Assembly (NCBI GenBank): GCA_021414305.1
Contig: JAIOOS010000006.1
Location: forward strand, 310,001-374,000
DNA: 64,000 bases
DNA from: Burkholderiales bacterium
Lineage (GTDB): Bacteria > Pseudomonadota > Gammaproteobacteria > Burkholderiales > Burkholderiaceae_C
Reading direction: 5' to 3'
A program made the position numbers and the translations under genes. The stretch's first letter is position 1. The number at the start of each line of letters is the position of its first letter. Of this stretch, positions 43,153 to 54,239 are shown one piece after another. The notes under the pieces are model-generated. The model saw only the letters and a program-made list of their open reading frames with translations. It was not told the DNA's origin and made no database searches.

Positions 43153-43176
43153 TCGGGTTCCGCTACCGGAACCCGA
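43153..43176 (+). terminator. Strong 10-base-pair hairpin after the response-regulator gene
   Basis: TCGGGTTCCG and CGGAACCCGA are exact complements around the tetraloop CTAC, in the 147-base gap between the regulator and the SRPBCC gene. It is a plausible terminator despite only a weak downstream T content. It could alternatively be a protein-binding palindrome for the next gene's promoter. Confidence 0.5.
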
Positions 43177-43233
43177 TTACCCCTGTGACCGCGCATTGCA
43201 GGTCGCATTCTCACCACTCTCGAAAGTCATCCA

Positions 43234-43731
43234 ATGAACTTCATCGTTCGCGGCACCGTGAGCGCCGCTTCCCTGATCCTTGCCGCCAGCAGCTTCGCGG
43301 CGGGCAACCTCTCCGTCTCGCGCGAGGTCATCATCGAGCGCCCGCTGGCCACCGTCTGGAAGCTCGTCGGCAGCTTCAACTCGCTCGACGTCTGGCTGCC
43401 GCCGGTGCGGGCCAGCTCGTTCAGCGGCAACGCCACCCAGCCCGGCGCGATCCGCATGCTCGACCTGGGCAACCACGCCAGCGTGACCGAGAAGCTGCTC
43501 AGCTACAGCGGCGCCGAGCACCGCTACAGCTACGCCTTCCTGAGCTCGCCGCTGCCGGTGAAGAACTACGTCGCGACGATCGAGCTGAGCGCCGCGGGCG
43601 AAGGCAGGACCCGGGTCAAGTGGTCTTCCACCTTCGAGGCCGCCGGCGCGCCCGACGAGCAGGCGAAGGAAGCCATTCTCGGCATCTACGACGCCGGCCT
43701 GGGCAAGCTCTCGACCATCTTCCGGGAGTAG
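43234..43731 (+). CDS. Secreted SRPBCC (START-like) family protein
   Basis: The 165-residue protein starts with a signal peptide (IVRGTVSAASLILAASSFAAG) and has the SRPBCC/polyketide-cyclase-like fold: VSREVIIERPLATVWKLVGS, DVWLPPVRASSFSG, VTEKLLSYSG, and TRVKWSSTFEAAGAP, with a C-terminal helix (AILGIYDAGLGKLSTIF). These bind hydrophobic ligands. Export is less common for the family. It is followed three bases after its stop by the ATG of a soluble protein, indicating one transcript. Confidence 0.87.
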   Translation: MNFIVRGTVSAASLILAASSFAAGNLSVSREVIIERPLATVWKLVGSFNSLDVWLPPVRASSFSGNATQPGAIRMLDLGNHASVTEKLLSYSGAEHRYSYAFLSSPLPVKNYVATIELSAAGEGRTRVKWSSTFEAAGAPDEQAKEAILGIYDAGLGKLSTIFRE

Positions 43732-43733
43732 CC

Positions 43734-44369
43734 ATGGACTACTACGAGCACGAGATCGCCCCGGACGAGTGGATCGTGGGCGACGTCTACACCGACCGGG
43801 ACGACGACCCCGCCGCGTACGAGCGGAAGCTTCGCAAGAAGTACGACACGGTCAAGCGCGACGTCAACGCCATCGACGGCCTGAGCGTCAGGGCGCCCGA
43901 CTTCGCGACCCTGATCGCGACCAAGAAGCGCGAGAAGGCCAAGGCGGTCTCGTTCATTCTCGACCTGAACCGCTCCTCGCTCGTTCTCACCGTCGGCCCG
44001 CCCGCGGGCACCCGCTTCGTCCTCGGCAAGCAGTCGGTCCCCTCCGACCTGGAGGAGTACCGGCTGTTCCTCGAGGGCCTGGTGGGCTGGTCCGACGGCG
44101 ACCACCCGCTCGTGAGCGAAGCCGACTTCAAGGCCTGGAGCCGGAAGAACCCGAAGAAGCCCACGGTCTACAAGACCTACGAGGAGCTGGCGAGAAAGAG
44201 CAAGGCCGACACCGAGGCGTTCCGCGCCTGGGCCAAGGCCAATTCGACCGGCAAGAAGGTCCTGGAGGAAGCAGCCCGCACCGAGAAGCTGAAGCCGGCC
44301 GACCCGGCGCGGGTGAAGGCGCTGAAGCTCCTCGACGCGACCCTCGCGGCCTACTACAAGACCTTCTGA
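43734..44369 (+). CDS. Lysine-rich soluble protein, unknown function
   Basis: The 211-residue protein (starts MDYYEHEIAPDEWIVGDVYT) has no signal peptide or membrane helix. It is strongly charged and helical, especially the C-terminal half (EELARKSKADTEAFRAWAKA). A beta-rich segment VSFILDLNRSSLVLTVGP lies near residue 85. I recognise no family. The start at ATG 43734 is only three bases after the stop of the secreted SRPBCC gene, so both should be co-expressed. Composition resembles that of the proteins at 12353 and 50794, but this is not evidence of homology. Confidence 0.72.
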   Translation: MDYYEHEIAPDEWIVGDVYTDRDDDPAAYERKLRKKYDTVKRDVNAIDGLSVRAPDFATLIATKKREKAKAVSFILDLNRSSLVLTVGPPAGTRFVLGKQSVPSDLEEYRLFLEGLVGWSDGDHPLVSEADFKAWSRKNPKKPTVYKTYEELARKSKADTEAFRAWAKANSTGKKVLEEAARTEKLKPADPARVKALKLLDATLAAYYKTF

Positions 44370-44423
44370 GGCGGGGCCGGAATGAACATCTTCATCAACT
44401 CGATCACCCCCGGGAGCCCTTCC

Positions 44424-45620
44424 ATGCGCCCTTCAATTCCACACCAGGCCCCCGTTCGCTCGACCGGTCACGTCAGATGGCGGCCGATGCTCAACGCTTT
44501 GCTGGCTGCCAGCCTCGCGGCGTGCGGCGACGGTTACGACAGCCCCGATGCGCCGCCGGCGTTCCAGGTCTCGATCGTCTCGCCCGCCGCCGGTGCGTCG
44601 GTCGCGCGCGGTGAAGGCGCTCCGGGCGCGGGCAGCTTCAACGGCACGGGCTTCTCGATCAACCTCGAGATCGTCACCCGCGACGGCGCGAACGTCGTGG
44701 CGCGCGAGAGCACGAACATTCGCGACGCGAGCCAGCTCGGCCGGCCGAGCGCGAGCCTGCCGACCTTGGTGGTGAGTTTCGACGAGGACCTCATCAAGCC
44801 CGACGGCGGGGTTATCCCGAAGAACACCAACCTCGCGTCGCTGTTCAACATTGCCGGCAGCGACGACAGCGACGGGCCGGGTATCACGCTGTGGGCTGGC
44901 TGGCACGTGCTCGAGTCCTTTCCGGCAGGCACCGACAAGGTGACCATCACCGCGAGTCTCACCGACACGACGGGGCGGGTGACCACCGATCGCGTCGCGT
45001 TCAGCGTCCTGGCGGGGCGCGATTCGGGGCAATCGCTCACGCCTCAGACCGCCGGCACCGCGGGCGACGGCATCGACGACGCCAATGGCCCGGTGGTGAC
45101 GATGATCGCGCCGCGCCCGGGCTCGAGCGTGTCGAGCGGGCCCGTCGCCGGCAACCCGTCGCCGTCCAACGCCTCGCTGATGTTCATCCAGGTGTCTGCA
45201 CTCGACAAGAGCGGCGCCGGCATCGAGCTGAACGAGAACGGAGTGGCTCCGGGTCGGCCCGAAGCCGGTTTCGGCACCATCGCAGACGGCACGCAGATCG
45301 CCGCGCAAGGGCCCAACCGCAACTTCCCCGGCCTTGTCTTCAGCTTCGACGTCCCGCTGCGCCTGGGCAACGGCAACCTGGTTGCGGCCGGGCAAAACCT
45401 CGCTCCGCTGTTCAACATCGTCGGCAGCGAGCGCATGGCCGACGGCGTGCGCAGCACCGCAGCGTGGGTCGTCGGCGGCGCACTGGTGATGCCGGCGGGC
45501 AAGACCACCGTCACCGCCCTGGCCCGCGTGACCGACAACGCCGGACGATCGGGCAGCGCCACCAGCACCTTCGGCGTCAGCCAGGTCGAGAACGGCCAGG
45601 CCCTGACGCCCGCACCGTAG
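44424..45620 (+). CDS. Lipoprotein with two tandem domains, unknown function
   Basis: The 398-residue protein has a lipobox (MLNALLAASLAACGDG). Two homologous domains of about 165 residues follow. Each has a start like ASLPTLVVSFDEDL or LVFSFDVPLRLGNGNL, a middle ASLFNIAGSD or APLFNIVGSE, a central VTITASLTDTTGR or VTALARVTDNAGR, and an end GQSLTPQ or GQALTPAP. They resemble cadherin- or immunoglobulin-like folds. ATG 44424 follows GGGAGC; ATG 44382 would add 14 residues ahead of the signal. A hairpin follows the stop. Confidence 0.78.
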   Translation: MRPSIPHQAPVRSTGHVRWRPMLNALLAASLAACGDGYDSPDAPPAFQVSIVSPAAGASVARGEGAPGAGSFNGTGFSINLEIVTRDGANVVARESTNIRDASQLGRPSASLPTLVVSFDEDLIKPDGGVIPKNTNLASLFNIAGSDDSDGPGITLWAGWHVLESFPAGTDKVTITASLTDTTGRVTTDRVAFSVLAGRDSGQSLTPQTAGTAGDGIDDANGPVVTMIAPRPGSSVSSGPVAGNPSPSNASLMFIQVSALDKSGAGIELNENGVAPGRPEAGFGTIADGTQIAAQGPNRNFPGLVFSFDVPLRLGNGNLVAAGQNLAPLFNIVGSERMADGVRSTAAWVVGGALVMPAGKTTVTALARVTDNAGRSGSATSTFGVSQVENGQALTPAP

Positions 45621-45621
45621 C

Positions 45622-45642
45622 AAGTCCCGTAGCCAGGGACTT
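45622..45642. terminator. Bidirectional hairpin between convergent genes
   Basis: AAGTCCC and GGGACTT are exact complements around a 7-base loop, between the lipoprotein gene and the convergent sigma-factor gene. The position suits a shared terminator for both; no T tract follows. Confidence 0.55.
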
Positions 45643-45684
45643 CTGCGAGCACGGGAGCGCCGCCGACGACCTGCTAAAAGACCT

Positions 45685-46248
45685 TCAGCCCTCGGCCAGC
45701 GCATGGTGCAGGAAGAGGCGCGCCTTTTCCCACTGCCGCTGCACGGTGCGCTCCGAGACCTCGTGCATGACGGCGATCTCGGCCAGGGTGAAGCCGCAGA
45801 AGAACTTCAGGTCGACGACGCGGGCGAGCTCGGGCTCGAGCGCGGCCATCTCGTCCATCGCCTCGCTGAGGCCGGGCAGCGCCTCCGGCTGGAGAAGCTG
45901 CTCGGCGCTCTGCGTGTCGAGCGCGGTGATGTCGAGGCCGCCGCCGCGCTTTTGCGCCTGGCGAGCGCGGATGCGGTCGATCACCAGGCCGCGCATCGTT
46001 CGCGAGGCATAGGCGAGGAAGCGGCCGCGCTCCTCGAACTCGAGCGACTGGCGCTGGCTGATGTCGAGCCAGGCCTCGTGCACGAGCGTGCCGGTGCTCA
46101 TGTGGTCGTTTGCGCCGTTGATCCGCACCTCGCGCCGCGCCATGCGCCGCAGCTCCTCGTAGAGTTGCGTGAACAGCACGGCGGCGGGCACCGGCTCGGC
46201 GGCCGCGGAAGATGGCTGTTGCGGAGGAACCTCGGGCGGATTCGGCAT
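45685..46248 (-). CDS. ECF-like RNA polymerase sigma factor (ECF_sigma family)
   Basis: The 187-residue protein has sigma region 2 (AVLFTQLYEELRRMARREVR, LVHEAWLDI, RGRFLAYASRTMRGLVIDRI) and region 4 (ARVVDLKFFCGFTLAEIAV, SERTVQRQWEKARLFL). The form with DIS/WLDI and RARQAQKRGGG is typical of the PF07638 sigma factors often linked to Ser/Thr kinases. ATG 46248 is used (MPNPPEVPPQQ). No anti-sigma gene is adjacent. It is divergent from the PknB-type kinase by 35 bases, so the kinase probably controls this factor by phosphorylation, by analogy with known pairs. Confidence 0.88.
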   Translation of the reverse strand: MPNPPEVPPQQPSSAAAEPVPAAVLFTQLYEELRRMARREVRINGANDHMSTGTLVHEAWLDISQRQSLEFEERGRFLAYASRTMRGLVIDRIRARQAQKRGGGLDITALDTQSAEQLLQPEALPGLSEAMDEMAALEPELARVVDLKFFCGFTLAEIAVMHEVSERTVQRQWEKARLFLHHALAEG

Positions 46249-46283
46249 GACGGGTTCGCGCGAAGGAAGGGCGACACTGTGCC

Positions 46284-48950
<2,667 letters not shown>

Positions 48951-49081
48951 CGCGACGGCTGGGCGCCTCGCGCGCCGTGCGGCGCTTCACGGCCGGGAGT
49001 GGGAGATACCCCTCTCTACTGCATGTGCAGTATGGGCGTGCCGGGGTCGCCGGCGTATGTTGTCGCCATGCGAGCGATGCG

Positions 49082-49774
49082 ATGCCTGCGATGCTGAGCC
49101 TGGTGCCGAACGATCGCCGGCGGCTGGCCGACGAGCTGCCCTCGACCGCGGCCGAAGCGGCGTCGCTCGCCGACCGGCTGGAAGAGGCGACGCGCCAGCT
49201 CGCCCTCACCCGCACCCTGCTGGCCGAGAAGCAACGCGAGTGCGCCGAGCTCGCCTGCGCGCTGGCGCACGACGCCCACCTCGACGCCCTCACCGGCCTC
49301 TTCAACCGGCGCAAGTTCAACGAGCTGTGCGCGGCCGAGATCGCGCGCAGCGTTCGCTACGCCACGCCGCTGGCGCTGATCATGGTCGACATCGACCACT
49401 TCAAGCGCGTCAACGACGAGCACGGCCACCTCATGGGCGACCGGGCGCTGGTCGACGTGGCGCGGGTGCTGAGCGAGCGCATGCGCGCCACCGATGCACT
49501 CTGCCGCTGGGGCGGCGAGGAGTTCATGATCCTCGCGCCGCACCTCGACCTGGGGTGCGCGGTGCAGATGGCCGAAAAGCTCCGCCTCGCCATCGCCCAC
49601 GCCGACTTCGGCCCGGCCGGGGCGCTGAGCTGCAGCTTCGGCGTGGCCACGCTCAAGGAGAGCGACCGCGCGATCGACCTGGTATTGCGCGCCGACACCT
49701 GCCTCTACCGCGCCAAGCGAACCGGTCGCAACTGCGTCGCCACGCAGGCCGAAGGGCACGCCGGATGTGGTTGA
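49082..49774 (+). CDS. Diguanylate cyclase (GGDEF domain)
   Basis: The 230-residue protein has a coiled-coil N-terminal segment (ADRLEEATRQLALTRTLLAE) and a GGDEF domain with the catalytic CRWGGEEFMIL. RATDALCRW precedes it, so the RxxD product-inhibition site is present at the usual distance. HDAHLDALTGLFNRRKFNEL marks the domain start. It would form cyclic di-GMP from GTP in the cytoplasm; no sensor domain beyond the coiled coil is visible. ATG 49082 is chosen, with ATG 49091 as an alternative; the longer frame to 48977 lacks recognisable content. Confidence 0.88.
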   Translation: MPAMLSLVPNDRRRLADELPSTAAEAASLADRLEEATRQLALTRTLLAEKQRECAELACALAHDAHLDALTGLFNRRKFNELCAAEIARSVRYATPLALIMVDIDHFKRVNDEHGHLMGDRALVDVARVLSERMRATDALCRWGGEEFMILAPHLDLGCAVQMAEKLRLAIAHADFGPAGALSCSFGVATLKESDRAIDLVLRADTCLYRAKRTGRNCVATQAEGHAGCG

Positions 49775-50680
<906 letters not shown>

Positions 50681-50793
50681 AGCGGGCCTCTCTGCCCCGC
50701 GTGATCCTTCACACGAACGCGGGACGCAACGCATTGACGCCGTCATGACGCGTCCCTAACCTGCGGCCTCCATTCAAAGCAGTCGGGGGGAGC

Positions 50794-52254
50794 ATGGCGC
50801 AGGTCGACATTCCGATGGCGTTGGGCGCGGCGTTCTGGGACAAGCAGAAGACCGCCCTGGCCAAGGCCGCCAAGGCGCCGCCCACCAAGCTCGCCGACGA
50901 GCTCAAGGCGCTGACCCGGCTGCATGCCGGCGTCGACTGGGACGGCAAGGACTTCACCGCCGACAACGTCAAGGCCGTGCTCGCGCAGCTCCAGACCGTG
51001 GTCGCCGCGCTCACCAAGTTCGAGACCGAGGCGAAGAAGGACAAGGCCTTCCCGAAGGAGCCGCTGACGGCGGTGACGGCGATCGACAAGGCGGCCAAGG
51101 AATACCGCGGCGACATCGACGCCTACGTCGCCACGCGCAAGTCGGCCGCCGCCAAGGCCGCGGCCACGGCGGCCGCGCAGAAGCCCAAGGCCTCGCCCTC
51201 GGCGCCCGGCGGCGCCGGCGCGAGCGCCAAGGCGGCCAAGCTCGTGCGCAACAAGATCATCGCCAGCATCGCCCTGCTGAGGAAGCCCAAGCCGCAGGGC
51301 GCGCCCGGCCGGCCGATGCGCTTTCTCGTCGTGCAGGGCAAGCTCAGCACGACCCTGATGATGGGCGTGGCCGTCGGCCCCTCGCAGGTGAAGCAGCTCA
51401 TCGCCATGTGCCCCGGCGAGGCGCCCTACAAGACGCTCAAGTACCCGGAGGCCTATCTCCTCTGGGAGAAGAACGCGCTCACCTTCGTGAGCGACAAGCT
51501 GAGCGGCAGCGTGGTGAAGAAGCTGCAGATCTGGCTGAAGAAGACCTTCAAGCTGAACCTGAAGATGCGCCTGCGCAACGCCGCCGGCGTGGTGGCCGAG
51601 GAGACCGAAGGCGAGGACCTCTCCGACGACATGCTCAAGCTCGACGCGGACGACGCGCTCTCGGCCGAAGACGCCGCGCAGGAGTACCAGGAACGGCTGG
51701 CCGCGCTCGCCGAGGCGATCAGGAAGGCGATGGCCCAGCCGATGGGCGCGAAGATCAAGGCGCTGATGGCGAGCAGCGCGCAGAACGCCAAGGCGAACAA
51801 GTACGACGCCGCGCTCGGCGAGCTCGACGAGATCGAGGCCCTGCTGGAAGAAGGCGGCCTGGGCGAGGCGCTGGAGGCCGACGAGAGCGAGTCGGAGGAG
51901 GAGCTCACGAACCCGGCCGCGAAGACCGGCGGCAACGACGCCGAGGCGAAGAAGGCGGAGCTCGCTAGGGCGATGGACGACTGGAAGGCCCGCCGCGCCA
52001 AGGCCGTGGCCTCGCTGAAGGACGTGGCCGGCAAGATCGCCGCCTCCAAGCACGCCAGCGCCACCAAGGCGATCCTCGAGATCCAGGCGGTGATGAAGAA
52101 CATCACCGCCGAGCCGGCGACGCTGCAGCAGGTGAACGAGCTGCGCAAGTGGCTGAGCTCCGACGACGTGGTCAACGACGTCTGCGAGCTCGCCGAGGAC
52201 GTGCGCACGCCGCTGCTGATTCCGCTGGAGCGCATGCGCAGCCTGATGGCCTGA
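50794..52254 (+). CDS. Large helical scaffold-like protein of a two-gene module
   Basis: The 486-residue protein has no signal peptide. The N-terminal 100 residues are helical (DELKALTRLHAGVDWDGKDF), then an Ala/Lys/Pro linker leads to a small alpha/beta domain around 170-270 (GRPMRFLVVQGKLSTTLMMG, FVSDKLSGSVVKKLQIWLKK). A strongly charged coiled-coil region (about 290-470; EYQERLAALAEAIRKA, DDWKARRAKAVASLKD) ends the protein. I do not recognise a named family, but such domains occur beside HExxH proteins in toxin-like loci. The HExxH gene follows 42 bases downstream on the same strand. Confidence 0.75.
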   Translation: MAQVDIPMALGAAFWDKQKTALAKAAKAPPTKLADELKALTRLHAGVDWDGKDFTADNVKAVLAQLQTVVAALTKFETEAKKDKAFPKEPLTAVTAIDKAAKEYRGDIDAYVATRKSAAAKAAATAAAQKPKASPSAPGGAGASAKAAKLVRNKIIASIALLRKPKPQGAPGRPMRFLVVQGKLSTTLMMGVAVGPSQVKQLIAMCPGEAPYKTLKYPEAYLLWEKNALTFVSDKLSGSVVKKLQIWLKKTFKLNLKMRLRNAAGVVAEETEGEDLSDDMLKLDADDALSAEDAAQEYQERLAALAEAIRKAMAQPMGAKIKALMASSAQNAKANKYDAALGELDEIEALLEEGGLGEALEADESESEEELTNPAAKTGGNDAEAKKAELARAMDDWKARRAKAVASLKDVAGKIAASKHASATKAILEIQAVMKNITAEPATLQQVNELRKWLSSDDVVNDVCELAEDVRTPLLIPLERMRSLMA

Positions 52255-52296
52255 CCTCGCGCCCCCCAGACAGATCGATTCGGGAGATTCCTCACC

Positions 52297-53451
52297 ATGG
52301 TTGAAAAGTCCAAAGTCCGCGAAGTCCTCGAAGCCATCGGCAGCTCGCCGAGCGGCATGACCGACGAGAAGGACGCGGTGGCCCTGCTCGACATCCACCT
52401 CGGGCACGTGCAGGCCTGCAACGACAGCGACGACCTCGTCGACCTGATCGAGGTGCGCGACAGCGCCCGCAAGGCGCTCTTCACCACCTTCCAGATCAGG
52501 ACGACGAGCCAGCTCGCGCGCTCGCACGCCGACCCGCTGGTGAACGCCCTCGCGCCGCTGGAGCGTCTGATCGAGAACATGGAGGTGGCGCAGCGGCCCA
52601 AGGGCGGCAAGGCGCAGCCCAAGGGCGAAGCGCCGAAGGTGGAAGCGCCCAAGGTCGAGCCGCCGTTGAAGGCCAAGCCGAAGCTGAAGGTCCCCTACCC
52701 GGTGCCGCCCGTGGCGCTGCGCCGCGACATCCCCTCGACCTGGAAGGCCGAGAAGATCGTCACCGAAGAGCTGTTCCGCGAGATGCTCGACGTGCACAGC
52801 GAGCTCTTCGACGGCCAGCTGCCGACGACGATGAACGGGATCAGCGTCGCCGTGCTCGACAAGCTCGGCATCGGCCTCGCCTACGTCGAGGCCCAGGTCT
52901 GGGACGAGAAGGAGGACGGCAAGTTCAATCCGAAGAACAAGGACCACCAGGAGGCCGCGCTGGCGATGGCGCCGGCGATGGTGACCATCGTCCCGACCAA
53001 GGATCCGAAGCGGACCGTGTACGTCAACGCCGACGAGTACAAGGATCCGAAGATGGGCGGCAACGGCACCGAGCCGAACTACGACGCGGTCAACGCGGTG
53101 ATGCTGCACGAGTCGCACCACGCTTCCTCGAAAGGCTTCGTCAACGAGCTCTACTTCAAGGGCGATCAGGCGCTGTCGTGGAAGTTCGACGAGTGCGTGA
53201 CCGAGTACTTCACGAAGAAGGTCTGGGACTCGAAATACGCCGACAGGGCCGACGACTACTTCAAGTACACGAACTACTTCAAGAGCGAGAGCGCCAAGAA
53301 GGGCTGGTACGGCGAGGCCGGCCGCAAGATCGCGGCGGCCGTGGGCGAGAAGGTGCTCGCGGCGGCGTACTTCGGCGGCGAGGCGAAGGCGCTGCAGGCC
53401 CTTGCCGCCAGCAACAAGGAGATCGAGCGGCTGGTGCGCGAGATCATGTAG
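52297..53451 (+). CDS. Zincin-like HExxH protein, partner of the scaffold protein
   Basis: The 384-residue soluble protein has a helical N-terminal domain (REVLEAIGSSPSGM, DLVDLIEVRDSARKALFTTF), a Lys/Pro-rich linker (about 105-135) and a C-terminal metallopeptidase-like domain. AVMLHESHHASSKGF holds the HExxH helix, and FDECVTEYFTKKVW downstream places a Glu at the third-ligand position (ExxTEYF), a pattern shared with zincin effector/toxin domains. No signal peptide. It follows the 486-residue scaffold gene, and the gene at position 2 is a second HExxH protein with different sequence around the helix. Function unknown; peptidase activity inferred. Confidence 0.82.
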   Translation: MVEKSKVREVLEAIGSSPSGMTDEKDAVALLDIHLGHVQACNDSDDLVDLIEVRDSARKALFTTFQIRTTSQLARSHADPLVNALAPLERLIENMEVAQRPKGGKAQPKGEAPKVEAPKVEPPLKAKPKLKVPYPVPPVALRRDIPSTWKAEKIVTEELFREMLDVHSELFDGQLPTTMNGISVAVLDKLGIGLAYVEAQVWDEKEDGKFNPKNKDHQEAALAMAPAMVTIVPTKDPKRTVYVNADEYKDPKMGGNGTEPNYDAVNAVMLHESHHASSKGFVNELYFKGDQALSWKFDECVTEYFTKKVWDSKYADRADDYFKYTNYFKSESAKKGWYGEAGRKIAAAVGEKVLAAAYFGGEAKALQALAASNKEIERLVREIM

Positions 53452-53472
53452 CTCCGGAACCGCACACGCCGC

Positions 53473-53496
53473 GCCCCGGCCACCCAGCTCCGGGGC
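53473..53496. terminator. Hairpin between convergent genes
   Basis: GCCCCGG (53473-53479) and CCGGGGC (53490-53496) are exact complements with a 10-base loop between the HExxH gene and the convergent small-protein gene. It could terminate both transcripts. Confidence 0.55.
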
Positions 53497-53829
53497 TCAC
53501 CAGAAGCGCCACCACGGCCGCGCCGACTGAGCCGGCCGAGCCGCCTCGGCCGGCTGGCCGTGCGGGTTGCCGATGTGGATGACGTGCTCGCCCTCCTCGG
53601 CCGGGTTCCAGCCCTGTTCGATCGACTCGGCGAGGTACTGCATCGTCGTCTGCGCCTGGTAGGCCTCGTCCTTGCGCGTCGCCGCGCTGGCGTCGGCGGC
53701 GAGCAGGGCTCGCACGCGGGCGTGATGGATGCGCCCCTCGTGCTCGATACGCACCAGCCACTCGACGCCGGGCACGCTCGGCCCCTCGGGCTGCTTGAAA
53801 TGCGCCGCGAGGCCGCTCTCGACGGTCAT
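53497..53829 (-). CDS. Small conserved-looking protein ending in a Trp/Phe motif
   Basis: The 110-residue product starts MTVESGLAAHFKQPEGPSV and ends ARPWWRFW. RIEHEGRIHHARVRALLAAD suggests a small alpha/beta fold; the middle is helical (QAQTTMQYLAESIEQGW). No signal peptide. ATG 53829 is used; GTG codons at 53835 and 53841 are alternatives. It is downstream of a gene for a small exported protein by 23 bases and is probably co-transcribed. I know no function. Confidence 0.62.
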   Translation of the reverse strand: MTVESGLAAHFKQPEGPSVPGVEWLVRIEHEGRIHHARVRALLAADASAATRKDEAYQAQTTMQYLAESIEQGWNPAEEGEHVIHIGNPHGQPAEAARPAQSARPWWRFW

Positions 53830-53852
53830 GGCCACTGCCACGGCGCGGCTCC

Positions 53853-54137
53853 TCAGGGCGCGGCGATCGCGTCGATGCGATCGAGCCGCACGATGATCTT
53901 GCCGGAGGTCTGGTTCTTCAGCTCGACCCACTGGCCGGGCTCGACGCGCGTCACCGCGCCGCCGATCGTCTGCCCGGCGACGTAGATCGTGATGCCGCGC
54001 TTGTCCTGCTGCGCGGCGGTGAGGGCCTGCTCGATGCCCTTGACGGCGTCGGCGGCACCGGCGGCGCCGGCGGCCAGGGCGATGAGGAGGGCGAGCGCGC
54101 AGCGCGCGGCCGGACGGCGAATCGAGAGGGTCTGCAT
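53853..54137 (-). CDS. Small exported beta-barrel-like protein
   Basis: The 94-residue protein has a signal peptide (RCALALLIALAAGAAGAAD). Its mature part, with TIYVAGQTIGGAVTRVEPGQ, WVELKNQTSG and KIIVRLDRIDAIAAP, looks like a single small SH3/Sm-like beta barrel. An AGGAG ribosome site lies upstream of ATG 54137. No family name is recognised. It precedes the 110-residue protein on the same strand, and its stop is 24 bases before it. Confidence 0.65.
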   Translation of the reverse strand: MQTLSIRRPAARCALALLIALAAGAAGAADAVKGIEQALTAAQQDKRGITIYVAGQTIGGAVTRVEPGQWVELKNQTSGKIIVRLDRIDAIAAP

Positions 54138-54239
54138 GAAAGGCTCCTGGGCTCGGTGTGGCGACGACAGGAAGTCGAAGCGACACGATTGTCCGGCGGC
54201 GCCTGTTTCATCGGCGTTGCGCCGACGACCCCCCGTGTT

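Noticed and set aside
48977-49081. Upstream extension of the diguanylate cyclase
   Set aside because: The extra 35 residues show no domain, and the DNA there (with TGCATGTGCAG-like repeats) looks like a promoter region.
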